From Sophora flavescens (Eukaryota; Streptophyta; Magnoliopsida; Fabales; Fabaceae), in NCBI GenBank assembly GCA_030762895.1, contig CM061070.1:49956831-50020830 (forward strand): 64,000 bases of DNA, in the 5' to 3' direction. The notes below the pieces were generated by a model. That model was not told the origin of the DNA. It did no database searches and saw only the letters and a list, made by a program, of their open reading frames with translations. The translations under genes and the position numbers were made by a program. Position 1 is the first letter of the stretch; every line of letters begins with the position of its first letter. Below, in pieces: positions 20,339 through 30,418 of the stretch.

Positions 20339-21511
20339 AAAAAGTAATAGGGAAGCTAAAGCAACAATACCAACTCAAAAAAGCACTAGAAGAGCAGAAG
20401 CTGAAGGAATTAGACTTAATTAAATCAGACTTGAGAGTATTGAAACTTCAAATGCAAGCAGAAGGTCTTTTAGAAGAAATAATTCCAAATGAAGTCAAAG
20501 AAGAAGCACGAAAAATTACATGTAAATGGTATGCTATCTTTAATGGACCAATGCCCGGAATATATGATGACTGGTACAAAGCAGCTCCTCACTGCCAGAA
20601 AATATCAGGAGTACAACATCAATCATTTCCAACGAAGGAAGAAGCGGAAAAAGCTTTGAAAAAATTCCAAGAAGGCGAAAAAGCAAGAAAAGGTAAAGAA
20701 GTATCTCGGTCCAAGAACTTACTCGGAAACAGTAAAATTAATAAAAACCGAAACAAAAACACCGATGAAGAGTCAAGGGAGAATTCCTTCTTCCTTAGAT
20801 AATTACCCAATAATTACTAGAAAGGATCATGAATTATTAGTACAATTTTCTGAAGAAAAGTTCTATGAAAACTTCAGAAGATTAACTAATTGGAATGAAA
20901 AGGAAAAAATCAATTGTTTTTACATGGTTGATAGAAGAATTTATGGACTTAAAGCAATAGTCACTCCAGGAGCAACCTCTGCTCTGGCATTCAATATGTT
21001 CCAATTTGGACTAATTGAGTGTCTTTACTTAAGAAAGAATCTCGAAGAAATTAATTTGTTCCCATATTACTTCAAAGAAGAAGTCCAAATGTTCAAGAAG
21101 AATGTAGATGGAGAAAGAACTATTTATTTAAAGTTCTATTCAGCTTATCCAGGCTTTCAAACAAAACAGCCAGCAAAGCACTTAGCCTATATGGGCATAA
21201 GCAACAATAATTTTACATTGATGGATGAAGCCAAAGGAACTACATATGATGAAGATGGCATGACAATAATAATAGCTAACCAGTTGGCAAGCATTTATGG
21301 ACAATGTCAAGCAATAGGAAAAAAGACATACGTCAAGACTCTATACAAAGGACAATATGCTTTACTTTTAAGAAAAACAATTGGAAAAGCAATAAAAGAC
21401 AAAGATTTAGCTATCCTGACAAACTTTGAATTCTCATTTTATGCTTTGGAAGGACCGTCAATGAATTATAGGCCAGCTGTGTACACTAATTATAGAAAGC
21501 GGAAATCATGA
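20339..21511 (+). pseudogene. Pararetrovirus transactivator/inclusion-body protein (TAV), frameshifted
   Basis: The first frame (20431-20802) carries the caulimovirid/RNase H1-like N-terminal domain, with WYAIFNGPMPGIYDDWYKA and then G-V-Q-H-Q-S-F near residues 30-65. This module is shared by TAV proteins. A coiled coil precedes it. A frameshift between about 20700 and 20765 moves the reading to the second frame (20765-21511, 248 codons), which resembles the central and C-terminal part of TAV. The gene ends 96 bp before the first promoter box, as in known caulimovirids. In the virus it would promote re-initiation on polycistronic RNA and form inclusion bodies. One frameshift is the only obvious break. 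Confidence 0.8.
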
Positions 21512-21606
21512 ATGTGAAAATTGTACAAAAAGACAAAACACGTCAGAAAGCATTAGCAGAAATTGGGAGGAAGATAAGGAATCCAATGAAGCCATCATTG
21601 AGGAAT

Positions 21607-21790
21607 GATGTAAGCCCTTACGTCATCAACCAAATTATTGAATCATAATGTAAGCACTTACGTCATTGGCAGAATTATTAAAAAGAATGATGTAAGCACT
21701 GACGAAAATGCAAGGATATTTCTGTAAATAGGTCGTGTGTCCTTAGGCTATAAATAAGCCCTCTTATGCTAAGGCAAAGTAGAATTCAGA
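21607..21790 (+). promoter_or_regulatory. Pararetrovirus large-intergenic-region promoter
   Basis: Three as-1-like boxes lie in a row. Two have full inverted TGACG half-sites (ATGTAAGCCCTTACGTCAT at 21608-21626 and ATGTAAGCACTTACGTCAT at 21648-21666). A third has one half-site (ATGTAAGCACTGACG, 21690-21704). A consensus TATA box (TATAAATA) is at 21749-21756, so the start of transcription would be near 21780. as-1 boxes bind TGA-type bZIP factors and respond to salicylate and stress in plants. The whole promoter looks intact. The chromovirus insertion begins about 70 bp downstream of the predicted start. Confidence 0.85.
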
Positions 21791-22274
21791 ATTTAGTTTC
21801 ATTTCTCACTTGTGTGATCTCTCTCTTGAGAGAAGTTTGCTATACCTTCGTTGCGACTTCCCATTCCCAAGGTATCACATTTATGTAACATGTTGCAAAA
21901 ATCTTAATCAAAAAAAAAATATTCATTACCGGTTTCCTTCGAAAAACAAACTTTGTTTTCTAATTCCTTAAAATTCTCAAAAATAGTGATAAAATTTTTC
22001 CTTTTTCTTTTTACTATACACACACCCAAAAACCAGTAATATAATGTACATCACTATATATATTACATATGCATCAAAGTTTTACAAAAGACCTTTTTCT
22101 TACCAGGTCACCATCTACTGACACACATATTTTACATCAAACTGAAACATCATAACTATGTCATAGTGGGAGTCTGAAAAACACTACTCAAAAGATGGTT
22201 CTCGATAGCCACTAAGTCAGACTAACCTAAAATTTCACTCTACCCAAAAAGACTACATCCTAAGCTGGTCACCA

Positions 22275-22784
22275 CTACAGAAACCCATTGGAGAGTCCAG
22301 TATAAACTCCCCCACCTCCAGGAGGTGTATCTGGAGAGGATACAACAGCCCCCTCTCCAACAGCTGGAACCACTCCATCATCTAAAGGAACATAGTCCGG
22401 ATCAACCATCGGATCCTCCTCAGGGTCCTCCTCCATCTCCACCTGTACATCCTCTGGAATCGAGACTATAGGTGCAGGAGGTGACTCTGGTGCTACCTAT
22501 TGTAACGGCTGAACGAAAGGAGATGGTTTATGCTTCAAGTTCCCGTGTTGTACCAGATATCGTAGGATCATCTAAATGGGCGGTAGTAAAACTTCAATCG
22601 TCTCCCTACTATGAATCAACTGTTGTGGTCCGTCTGCTACAGTACCTCGGAGTGTCCTCATCGGACCCGTGTAAGTAGCATTCCGAGCCCCTAGGTTAAT
22701 CACCCAGGCGTTCCCTTGGTCAGCATTGTCAAACATCAGGGCTCGGACCCCTGAGTAGTTCAGATCCGCTGCCCCCGGATCCAT
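22275..22784 (-). pseudogene. LTR-borne ORF, conserved between chromovirus LTRs (copy 1)
   Basis: A minus-strand frame of 170 codons starts M-D-P directly after a CAG splice-acceptor-like site and ends NGFL-stop at 22275. It has two in-frame stops (22572-22574 and near 22502) that are Trp and Gln codons in the other LTR copy, so the ancestral frame was open. Conserved pieces shared with the diverged LTR at 58.6-59.1 kb are AWVI..GAR...YTGP, the LP.I...LR..V..GN block, an acidic EEDPEE run, PLDD.VV, and a SPD.....G..NGF tail. It is not gag or pol. I do not recognise the protein. Its function is unknown. Confidence 0.5.
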
Positions 22785-23010
22785 CTGAACGCAGATATAT
22801 ACATAGATTCCACATAGTAGAGGAAATAACAAACAAATATGCAAGGGTGAGTTACCAATATATGAATCTTGATAAGACAATCCCATGCACGACACGCAAA
22901 CAGCATATACCATGTATTCACAGCATACAAAAGTTATTCAAAATAGTAGAATAATTTAATTCAAAGGGTTTCATACCCGACAGTCATCATCATTTTATAA
23001 AAATGCATGA

Positions 23011-24266
23011 TGTAGATGTTGATCTTCTAAATGCGCTTCCAAAGCTACACAACAAGGAGTTTTGATGATGAGCACCAAAGATACATTTCCAACTTATGAA
23101 GACTTGTAATAGTTTTAGGATTTTGATGCATGATTTCAAAATTAGTTGTTTTAGTAGTTGGCTCAAGTAAAATATTTTTAAAAGGTTTTAAAACATCAAA
23201 GAGTTTTAAAGCAAAAACATAATTTTTTTAAAATATAGAGAATGTTTAAAATTAAATGAAATATGTTTTGCAAAGAGGGAACTTGGAGCAAAAACATAAT
23301 TTTTTAGTAAAGTAATCGATTACTTTTGGAAGTAATCGATTACCACGTGCTTTCTTTGCAATCTTGCTTTTCTGGCAAAAAGTAATCGATTACTTTTTAA
23401 AGTAATCGACTACTTTTGGGTTGTTACAGAAGAGTAATCGATTACCACGTGTTTCTTTGCAATCATGCTTTTCTGGTAAAAAGTAATCGATTACTTTTGA
23501 AAGTAATCGACTACTTTTGAGTTGTTATAGAAAAGTAATCGATTACTTTTAGTGTAACAAAAACAGAATTTTCCATTTCACTCTCTATATAAAGGGACTT
23601 TTCAGAAATAATTAAAAACAAAATTTTTGATGTTTTCTGTGCTGTTATGCTGTCAAATTGATTACATGAGCCTTCTTCTTCTACTTTCTAATTATTGATC
23701 ATTAATGCTTTTTAGAAGTGATGCATCTTTAAAGTGTAATAGTTTTGATAGCATTAATTGAATTGTATTTGCTGTTTTTAGAATTGGGTGGGGTATCCCA
23801 ATTTGTATCTAAGGTGGGGTATCCTTAGGTGACTAGTTTATTGAGTGGGGGAATCTCAAGTTAGGATAAAGGTGGGGAATCCTTTATGTTTGTATACTTG
23901 TAAAAATTGTGTAATTTTTGAAGTATAGTGGTGATACTCAAGTGTATGCTTGAGATCTGGATGTAGAACACTCAGGTTGCGTTCGAACCGGTATAAATTG
24001 TTGGTGTGATTCCTCTTACCTTTATCTCTTGAAATTTTGCTAGTAACATTGAAATTGGTTATATGCTTTATGATATTGATGATATATTTCATATTGTTCA
24101 TGTTGTGTGAAATTCTTGAATTGTGGCCATATTCTTGCAAGATTCCATATTGTTCTTGTTTCTTATTATTCTCTCTTCTCCTTTCTTTGATATATTTGGT
24201 GCATCATTAAAAGATAGGTAATAAATTATTGTAAGAAATTAAGATTTTCTAAGAGTTTTGCAAAAA
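23011..24266 (+). repeat. Copia B 5' LTR (3' end deleted)
   Basis: It begins TGTAGATGTTGATC and matches the right LTR up to TAAGAGTTTTGCAAAA at ~24266. The pyrimidine-rich end present at 30375-30418 is missing. Between ~23310 and 23560 it carries about ten copies of AGTAATCGATTAC-type palindromes. A TATATAAAG box is at 23587-23595. Confidence 0.85.
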
Positions 24267-25747
24267 GTCCAACTAGACTTTGAAGCTAAGAATATTCTCA
24301 CCACCGCTTTATCAATTGATGAGTTCTTTCGAATCTCAAATTGCAAGAATGCAAAAGAGATTTAGGACACTTTACAAGTGACCCATGAAGGAACAAGTGA
24401 GGTTAAAAGATCAAAGATTAACACCTTGATGCATGAATATGAGTTGTTTAGAATGAAACATGATGAATCCATAAATTATGTGCAAAATCGTTTTCAACTT
24501 ATTGTTAACCAATTGCTTGCATTTGATAAAACTTTTACTAATGAGGATCTTGTTACTAAGGTGATTAGGTGTCTTAGACGAGAATGGAAACCAAAGGTAA
24601 CAGCCATCATGGAGTCAAGAGACCTTTCAACCATGTCACTAGCAACATTGTTTGGAAAGCTCAAGCAGCACCAGTTGGAACTAACAAGGCTCATGGAGAA
24701 TGAAGAAGTGGATAAAATGGGCAAAGGAATATCACTTATGGCTTCTTCCTCCAAGAGCAATGAAAGTGACAAAGAAAGCATTGACACCAATGATGAAGAC
24801 TAAGAGAATGAGGAAATCAACCTACTAGTAAGGAGATTTGGCAAGTTCCTCAAAAACAAAGGAAATTGGAAAAGGTACAACAATTCCAAGAAACCTACCA
24901 AGAAAGATGCACCTTCATCAAAACCTCTTTGCTATGAATGTGGAAAGCCCGGGAAGATCAAATTCGAATGTCCTACTCTCCAAAAGAAAGCCAAAGGTGA
25001 AAAGAGGCCTAAGAAGGAAAAGAAGGGGAGAATGGCATATATAGCATGGGAGGACAATGACATTAGTTCATCAAGTGATGAGAGCAAGTAAGATGAAGTC
25101 TCCAATCTTTGCTTGATGACAAGTCAAAAGGATGACCAAGAGGTAAGTGATGATGAATTTGCATTATCTTTCAATTATGATGAATTGCAATTAGCCTTTG
25201 AAGAATTGCATGAGGGATCTATAGAACTTGCTAGAAAGGTAACCAAACAAAAGTCAATAATCTCTATGCATGAAAATGATAAAATAAAATTATCTAAGGA
25301 GATAAATGACTTGAAATTATAAATTAATTCTATGACCTTGATGCATGCTAGTTCTAGAAATGATAAACCTAGTTCCTCAAAATGTGATCAATGTATGCAT
25401 CTTGAAAAGGAGAATAAGGACCTAAGAAACACTCTTGCTAGGTTTACTAATGGAAAAAGAAATTTAAATACCTTGCTTGGTAATCAACAATCACCTTTAG
25501 TAAAAACCAGTCTAGGCTATAATTCCCATGCTAAGAAAGAAATACAATCAACAATATTTGTTCCATCTAGTGAAAATGCAAGAAATAAAGTAATATGTCA
25601 TTATTGTTGTAAACATGGTCATATTTCTCCTAGATTCTATATTAAAAGAATTGGTATTGTGAAAGCCAAGATGATGTGGGTTCCTAAAAATATGGTTCCC
25701 AAGACTAACATTCAAGGACCCAAACAAGATTGGGTACCTGAGAACTA
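24267..25747 (+). pseudogene. Copia B gag (N-terminus deleted, stops)
   Basis: The frame enters gag at SIDEFFRISNCKNAKEI and runs through THEGTSEVKRSKI, MHEYELFRMKH and the VIRCLRREWKPKVTAI core of the UBN2-type domain. In-frame stops occur near 24364 and at 24801-24803. The zinc knuckle near 24931-24972 reads C-Y-E-C-G-K-P-G-K-I-K-F-E-C, so the His ligand is Lys. A second acidic and coiled-coil region (25113-25450) follows, then a region that includes a second degenerate CCHC-like block near 25597-25640. The distance between gag and protease fits SIRE-type elements with a long gag. Confidence 0.8.
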
Positions 25748-25751
25748 AACT

Positions 25752-26166
25752 TGTTTTGTAGGATTGCTTGAAGACCCAAGGAAAAGAATGGTATCTTGAT
25801 AGTGGGTGCTCCAAGCATATGACGGGAAACATCTCAAAGTTCATTCATCTCTCCCCAAAGCAAAGTGGTCACGTAACCTATGGTGATAACAATAGAGGTA
25901 AAATTCTTGGTATTGGTAAAATAGGAAATGAGTCTACTACCATTGAACATGTTCTTTTAATAGATGGTTTGAAGCATAATTTACTTAGCATAAGCCAACT
26001 TTGTGATAAGGGTTATAGGGTTGTGTTTGATAGTAAATGTTGCATGATTGAATGTTTGCATGATAATCAAATTAAATTTGTTGGAAAAAGAATCAACAAC
26101 ATTTATATGCTAGACCTAGGTGACATCAATAATAATATTCAATGCTTGTTCAGTAAAAATGATTAG
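25752..26166 (+). pseudogene. Copia B aspartic protease
   Basis: The frame opens with WYLDSGCSKHMTGN, the Copia protease active site (D-S-G). This is followed by the hydrophobic HVLLIDGLKHNLLSISQLCDKGY block that marks the protease-to-integrase boundary. A TAG stop at 26164-26166 interrupts the polyprotein just before the integrase zinc-binding part. If intact it would cut the polyprotein into gag, integrase and RT. Confidence 0.85.
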
Positions 26167-27270
26167 GCTTGGTTATGGCATAGAAGGGTAGCACACATTC
26201 ACATGAAACATCTTAACAAACTAATTTCTAAAGACTTAGTTATAGGTCTCCCTAAAATCAAGTTTCAAAAAGAAGGCTTATGTCATGCTTGCCAAAAGGG
26301 TAAGCAAGTTAAAACTAGCTTTAAATATAAGAATATAGTCTCTACTAATAGACCACTACAACTATTGCATATGGACTTATTTGGACCATCTAGAACAATG
26401 AGTTTAGGTGGAAATTATTATGCACTTGTGATTGTTGATGATTTTTCAAGGTTTACATGGACTCTTTTTCTTGCACATAAAAATAATGCTTTTCATGCCT
26501 TTAGAAAATTAGCTAAACAAATTCAAAATGAAAAAGATCTACAAATTGCATGTATTAGAAGTGACCATGGAGGTGAGTTTGAAAATCATGATTTTGAACA
26601 ATTTTGTGATAAGCATGGTATTACTCATAATTTTTCGGCCCCTAGAACCCCTCAACAAAATGGTGTTGTTGAGAGGAAAAATAGGTCACTAGAAGAATTA
26701 GCAAGAATCATGTTAAATGAATCAAATTTACCAAAGTATTTTTGGGTCAATGCGGTTAACACCGCTTGCTATGTAACTAATAGGGTGCTAATTAGACAAA
26801 TAATTAAAAAGACTCCCTGTGAGTTATATAAAGGAAGAAAACCCAACATAGCTCACTTACATGTTTTTGGATGCAAATGCTTTATTTTGAATAATGGTAA
26901 AGACAATCTTGGCAAGTTTGATGCCAAGGCGGATGAAGGAATTTTCTTAGGCTATGAATTATTAAGTAAATCATTTAGAGTCTTTAATAAAAGAACTATG
27001 ATTGTTGAAGAGTCTATTCATGTTACCTTTGATGAGACTAACCCCCAAAAGGATGGGAAAGGTATTATTGATGATTTTGTAGATATTCCTCATAATCCTT
27101 ATGGAGGTAAACAATCGGATGATGAAGTACCAAACCAAGAATCAACAATTGAAGAAACAAATCAAGGACTTCCCAAAGAATGGAGATTTGCCAAAGCCCA
27201 TCCAATTGATAATATAATTGGAGATATATCAAAGGGAGTTTCTACAAGGTCGTCTTTAAGGGAATTATGT
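26167..27270 (+). pseudogene. Copia B integrase
   Basis: The zinc-binding N-terminus reads WHRRVAHIHMKHLNKL then CHACQKGKQ (H-H-C-C). The catalytic core shows the three acidic residues in MDLFGPSR (D), CIRSDHGGEFEN (D) and NGVVERKNRSLEE (E). The C-terminal part includes the FGCKCF and FLGYE blocks. The domain itself is uninterrupted after 26167, inside a 427-codon frame starting at 26203. It would insert element DNA into the genome. Confidence 0.88.
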
Positions 27271-28827
27271 AATTGTATGTCTTTTGTTTCTCAATGTGAG
27301 CCAAAATCCATAGACGATGCCATTCTAGATGAGCATTGGCTAATAGCTATGAATGAAGAATTAAACCAATTCACTAGAAATCAAGTTTGGGAATTAGTCC
27401 CTAGACCCAATGATAAACAAATAATAGGAACTAAATGGGTCTTTCGCAATAAACTTGATGAAAATGGCATAATAGTTAGAAGGTAGGTTAGTGGCTAAAG
27501 GCTACAATCAAGAAGAAGGAATTGACTATGACGAAACCTATGCCCCGGTTGCTAGGTTGGAAGCTATACGTCTTTTACTTTCATTTGCATGTTTATGGAC
27601 TTCCAATTATTTCAAATGGATGTTAAAAGTGCTTTTTTAAATGGCTTGATTAATGAAGAGGTGTATGTTGCTCAACCCCCCGGTTTTGAAAATTTTGAAA
27701 ATCCAAATCATGTTTATAAACTTAAAAAGGCTCTCTATGGTTTAAAACAAGCTCCAAGAGCTTGGTATGAGAGACTTGGTAAATTTTTACTTGAAAAGGG
27801 TTTTAATAGAGGGAAGGTTGACACAACACTCTTCATTAAAAAGAAAAACAAAGATAGCTTGATTGTACAAATATATGTTGATGATATTCTTTTTGGTGCC
27901 ACTAACGATAGCTTGTGTAGAGAATTTTCCAAGTTAATGCAAAGAGAATTCGGAATGTCAATGATGGAGGAATTAACCTTCTTCCTCGGATTACAAATAA
28001 AGCAAACTCCTAATGGGATATTCATCAATCAAGCAAAATATTGCAAGGAGTTGCTTAAACGCTTTGGAATGGAAAGTGCAAATTATGCCACAACACCAAT
28101 GGGAACATCATGCTATCTAGATAAAGATGAAGGTGGTAAGGTCATAGAAATAACCAAATATCGAGGTATGATCGGATCTATTTTATATTTGACCGCAAGT
28201 AGACCCGATATTATGTTTAGTGTATGTATGTGTGCTTGTTACCAAGCAAACCCCAAGGAATCACACTTAATGGCAGTTAAAAGTATTTTAAAATATTTAG
28301 CTGGATCAATTAATGTGGGGTTATGGTATCCTAAAGGTTCTAGTTGTACCTTAATTGGATATTCCGATGCCGATTTTTTCGGATGTAAATTAGATAGGAA
28401 AAGCACAAGTGGCACTTGTCACATTTTTGGTCACTCACTTGTTTCTTGGTTTAGCAAAAAACAAGTTAGTGTAGCCTTATCAACCGCTGAGGCCAAGTAT
28501 ATAGCCGTCAGTAGTTGTTGCGCTCAAATTCTTTGGATGCAACAACAACTTTTAGACTATGGTATTAATCTAACAAACATTCCCATTAGATGTGATAATA
28601 CAAGTGCAATAAATATTTCTAAAAATCCTATCCAACATTCTAGAACCAAACACATAGAAATTCGGCACCACTTCATTAGAGATCACATACAAAAAGGGGA
28701 TTGTGTAATGGAATTTGTAGAGACTAATAGACAACTAGTGGATATTTTTACTAAACCTTTAGCTAGGGAAAATTTCTTTTATATCCGTAGAGAACTTGGA
28801 ATAATTGATGATCCTAGTCTCAAATAA
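27271..28827 (+). pseudogene. Copia B reverse transcriptase and RNase H (one stop, one frameshift)
   Basis: RT begins after the linker (SIDDAILDEHWLIAMNEELN) with TKWVFRNKLDE. The frame is broken near 27480 where a short indel gives a stop, and shifted again near 27587. From 27589 a 412-codon frame holds KSAFLNG, ALYGLKQAPRAWYERL and the catalytic YVDDILFGAT motif. RNase H shows DADF.GC..DRKSTSG, ALSTAEAKYIA, CDNTSAI and HIEIRHHFIRD. The frame ends near the usual Copia polyprotein end, 330 bp before the 3' LTR. Confidence 0.9.
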
Positions 28828-28937
28828 TTATATATCCCTTTATTGTGTGTATATTTGCATATATTTGATGTTCTGGATATTCATGTGGATGACACCTTTC
28901 CTTTGTATAAACTTTATTATTTTATGGCTTTTTGATA

Positions 28938-29156
28938 ATGCCAAAGGGGGAGAAAGGTTGGTTGGTTGTTTTGTTAATGCAGGAAATTCACATATTGAGG
29001 GGGAGAAATATATTGAGGGGAGAACTTTCCTCAAATCAAAACAATCTTGATCATTCACAAATTTTACATCAAAATCCATACTTGTCTTGCACTACAAAAT
29101 TATGAAGGAAATGCTCTATTAAAGAATTGTTTTGTCATCATCAAAAAGGGGGAGAT
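28938..29156 (+). other. Polypurine tracts before Copia B 3' LTR (three copies)
   Basis: The tract next to the LTR is AAAAAGGGGGAGA (29143-29155). Two similar tracts (CAAAGGGGGAGAAAGG near 28941-28956 and GAGGGGGAGAAA near 28997-29008) lie upstream. Only the last is placed to prime plus-strand synthesis. Confidence 0.7.
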
Positions 29157-30418
29157 TGTAGATGTTGATCTCCCAAACGCGCTTCCAAAGCTACTCAACA
29201 AGGAGTTTTGATGATGAGCACCAAAGATACATTTCCAACTTATGAAGACTTGTAATAGTTTTAGGATTTTGATGCATGATTTAAAAATTAGTTGTTTTAG
29301 TAGTTGGCTCAAGTAAAATATTTTTAAAAGGTTTTAAAACATCAAAATGATTTATAAAAAAATATAGAGAATGTTTAAAATTAAATGGAATATGTTTTGC
29401 AAAGAGTTTTGAAGCAAAAACATGATTTTTTTTAGTAAAGTAATCGATTACTTTTGGAAGTAATCGATCACCACGTGCTTTCTTTATAATCTTGCTTTTC
29501 TGGCAAAAAGTAATCGATTGCTTTTGAAAGTAATCGACTACTTTTGGGTTGTAACAAAAGAGTAATCGATCACCACGTGTTTCTTTGCAATCTTGCTTTT
29601 CTACTTTTGGGTTGTTACAGAAAAGTAATCGATTACTTTTGAAAGTAATCGATTACTTTTAGTGTAACAGAAAAACAGAATTTTCCATTTCACTCTCTAT
29701 ATAAAGGGACTTTTCAGAAATAATTAAAAACAAAATTTTTGATGTTTTCTGTGCTGTTATGCTGTCAAATTGATTACATGAGCCTTCTTCTTCTACTTTC
29801 TAATTGTTGATCATTAATGCTTTTAAGAAGTGATACATCTTTAAAGTGTAATAGTTTTGATAGCATTAATTGAATTGTATTTGTTGTTTTTAAAATTGGG
29901 TGGGGTATCCCAATTTGCATCTAAGGTGGGGTATCCTTAGGTGACTAGTTTCTTGAGTGGGGAATCTCAAGTTAGGTTAAAGGTGGGGAATCCTTTATGT
30001 TTGTACACTTGTAAAAATTGTGTAATTTTTAAGTATGGTGATGATACTCAAGTGTATGCTTGAGGTCTGGATGTAGAACAACCAGGTTGTGTTCAAACCA
30101 GTATAAATTGTTGGTGTGATTCCTCTTCCCTTTATCTCTGCAATTTTTGCTAGCGACATTGAAATTGGTTATATGCTTTATGATATTGATGATATATTGC
30201 ATATTGTTCATGTTGTGTTAAATTCTTGAATTGTGGCCATATTCTTGCAAGATTCCATATTGTTCTTGTTTCTTATTATTCTCTCTTCTCTTTTCTTTGA
30301 TATATCTGGTGCATCATTAAAAGAGAGGCAAAAAGTTATTGTAAGAAATTAAGATTTTCTAAGAGTTTTTCAAAACCTCAATTCACCCCTCCCTCTTGAG
30401 GTGCCTTTTATTTCAACA
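29157..30418 (+). repeat. Copia B 3' LTR
   Basis: The LTR is 1262 bp, TGTAGATGTTGATC...TTTATTTCAACA. It has the ATCGATTAC palindrome array at ~29440-29660, TATATAAAG near 29697-29705 and the CCTCAATTCACCCCTCCC end. It is very similar to the left LTR, which suggests a fairly recent insertion. The divergence was not computed. Confidence 0.9.

Larger units (their letters stand above)
18480..21851 (+). other. Endogenous caulimovirid (pararetrovirus) sequence, left segment
   Basis: A block of uniform A-rich codon use carries, in order, a small coiled-coil ORF, a coat-protein region, a transactivator (TAV) region and an intergenic region with a plant-pararetrovirus promoter. This order and the motifs fit Caulimoviridae with separate movement, coat, polymerase and TAV genes (caulimovirus/soymovirus-like). 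The polymerase gene is missing between coat and TAV. The right end at 21851 is the left TTCGT duplication of the chromovirus, and the viral sequence resumes at 50486. Stops and frameshifts show it cannot express an intact genome. Genus-level placement is inference. Confidence 0.85.
23011..30418 (+). mobile_element. Ty1/copia element B (SIRE/Maximus-like), 7408 bp
   Basis: This plus-strand element is flanked by CATGA (23006-23010) and CATGG (30419-30423), a 5-bp duplication with one change. The uninterrupted chromovirus LTR at 44661 confirms the empty site. LTRs are 23011 to ~24266 and 29157-30418. The order gag, protease, integrase, RT, RNase H is that of Copia. A deletion joins the left LTR near its end to the middle of gag, which removes the last ~150 bases of LTR, the primer-binding site and the gag start. 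The element is therefore dead despite long open frames. Confidence 0.92.
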
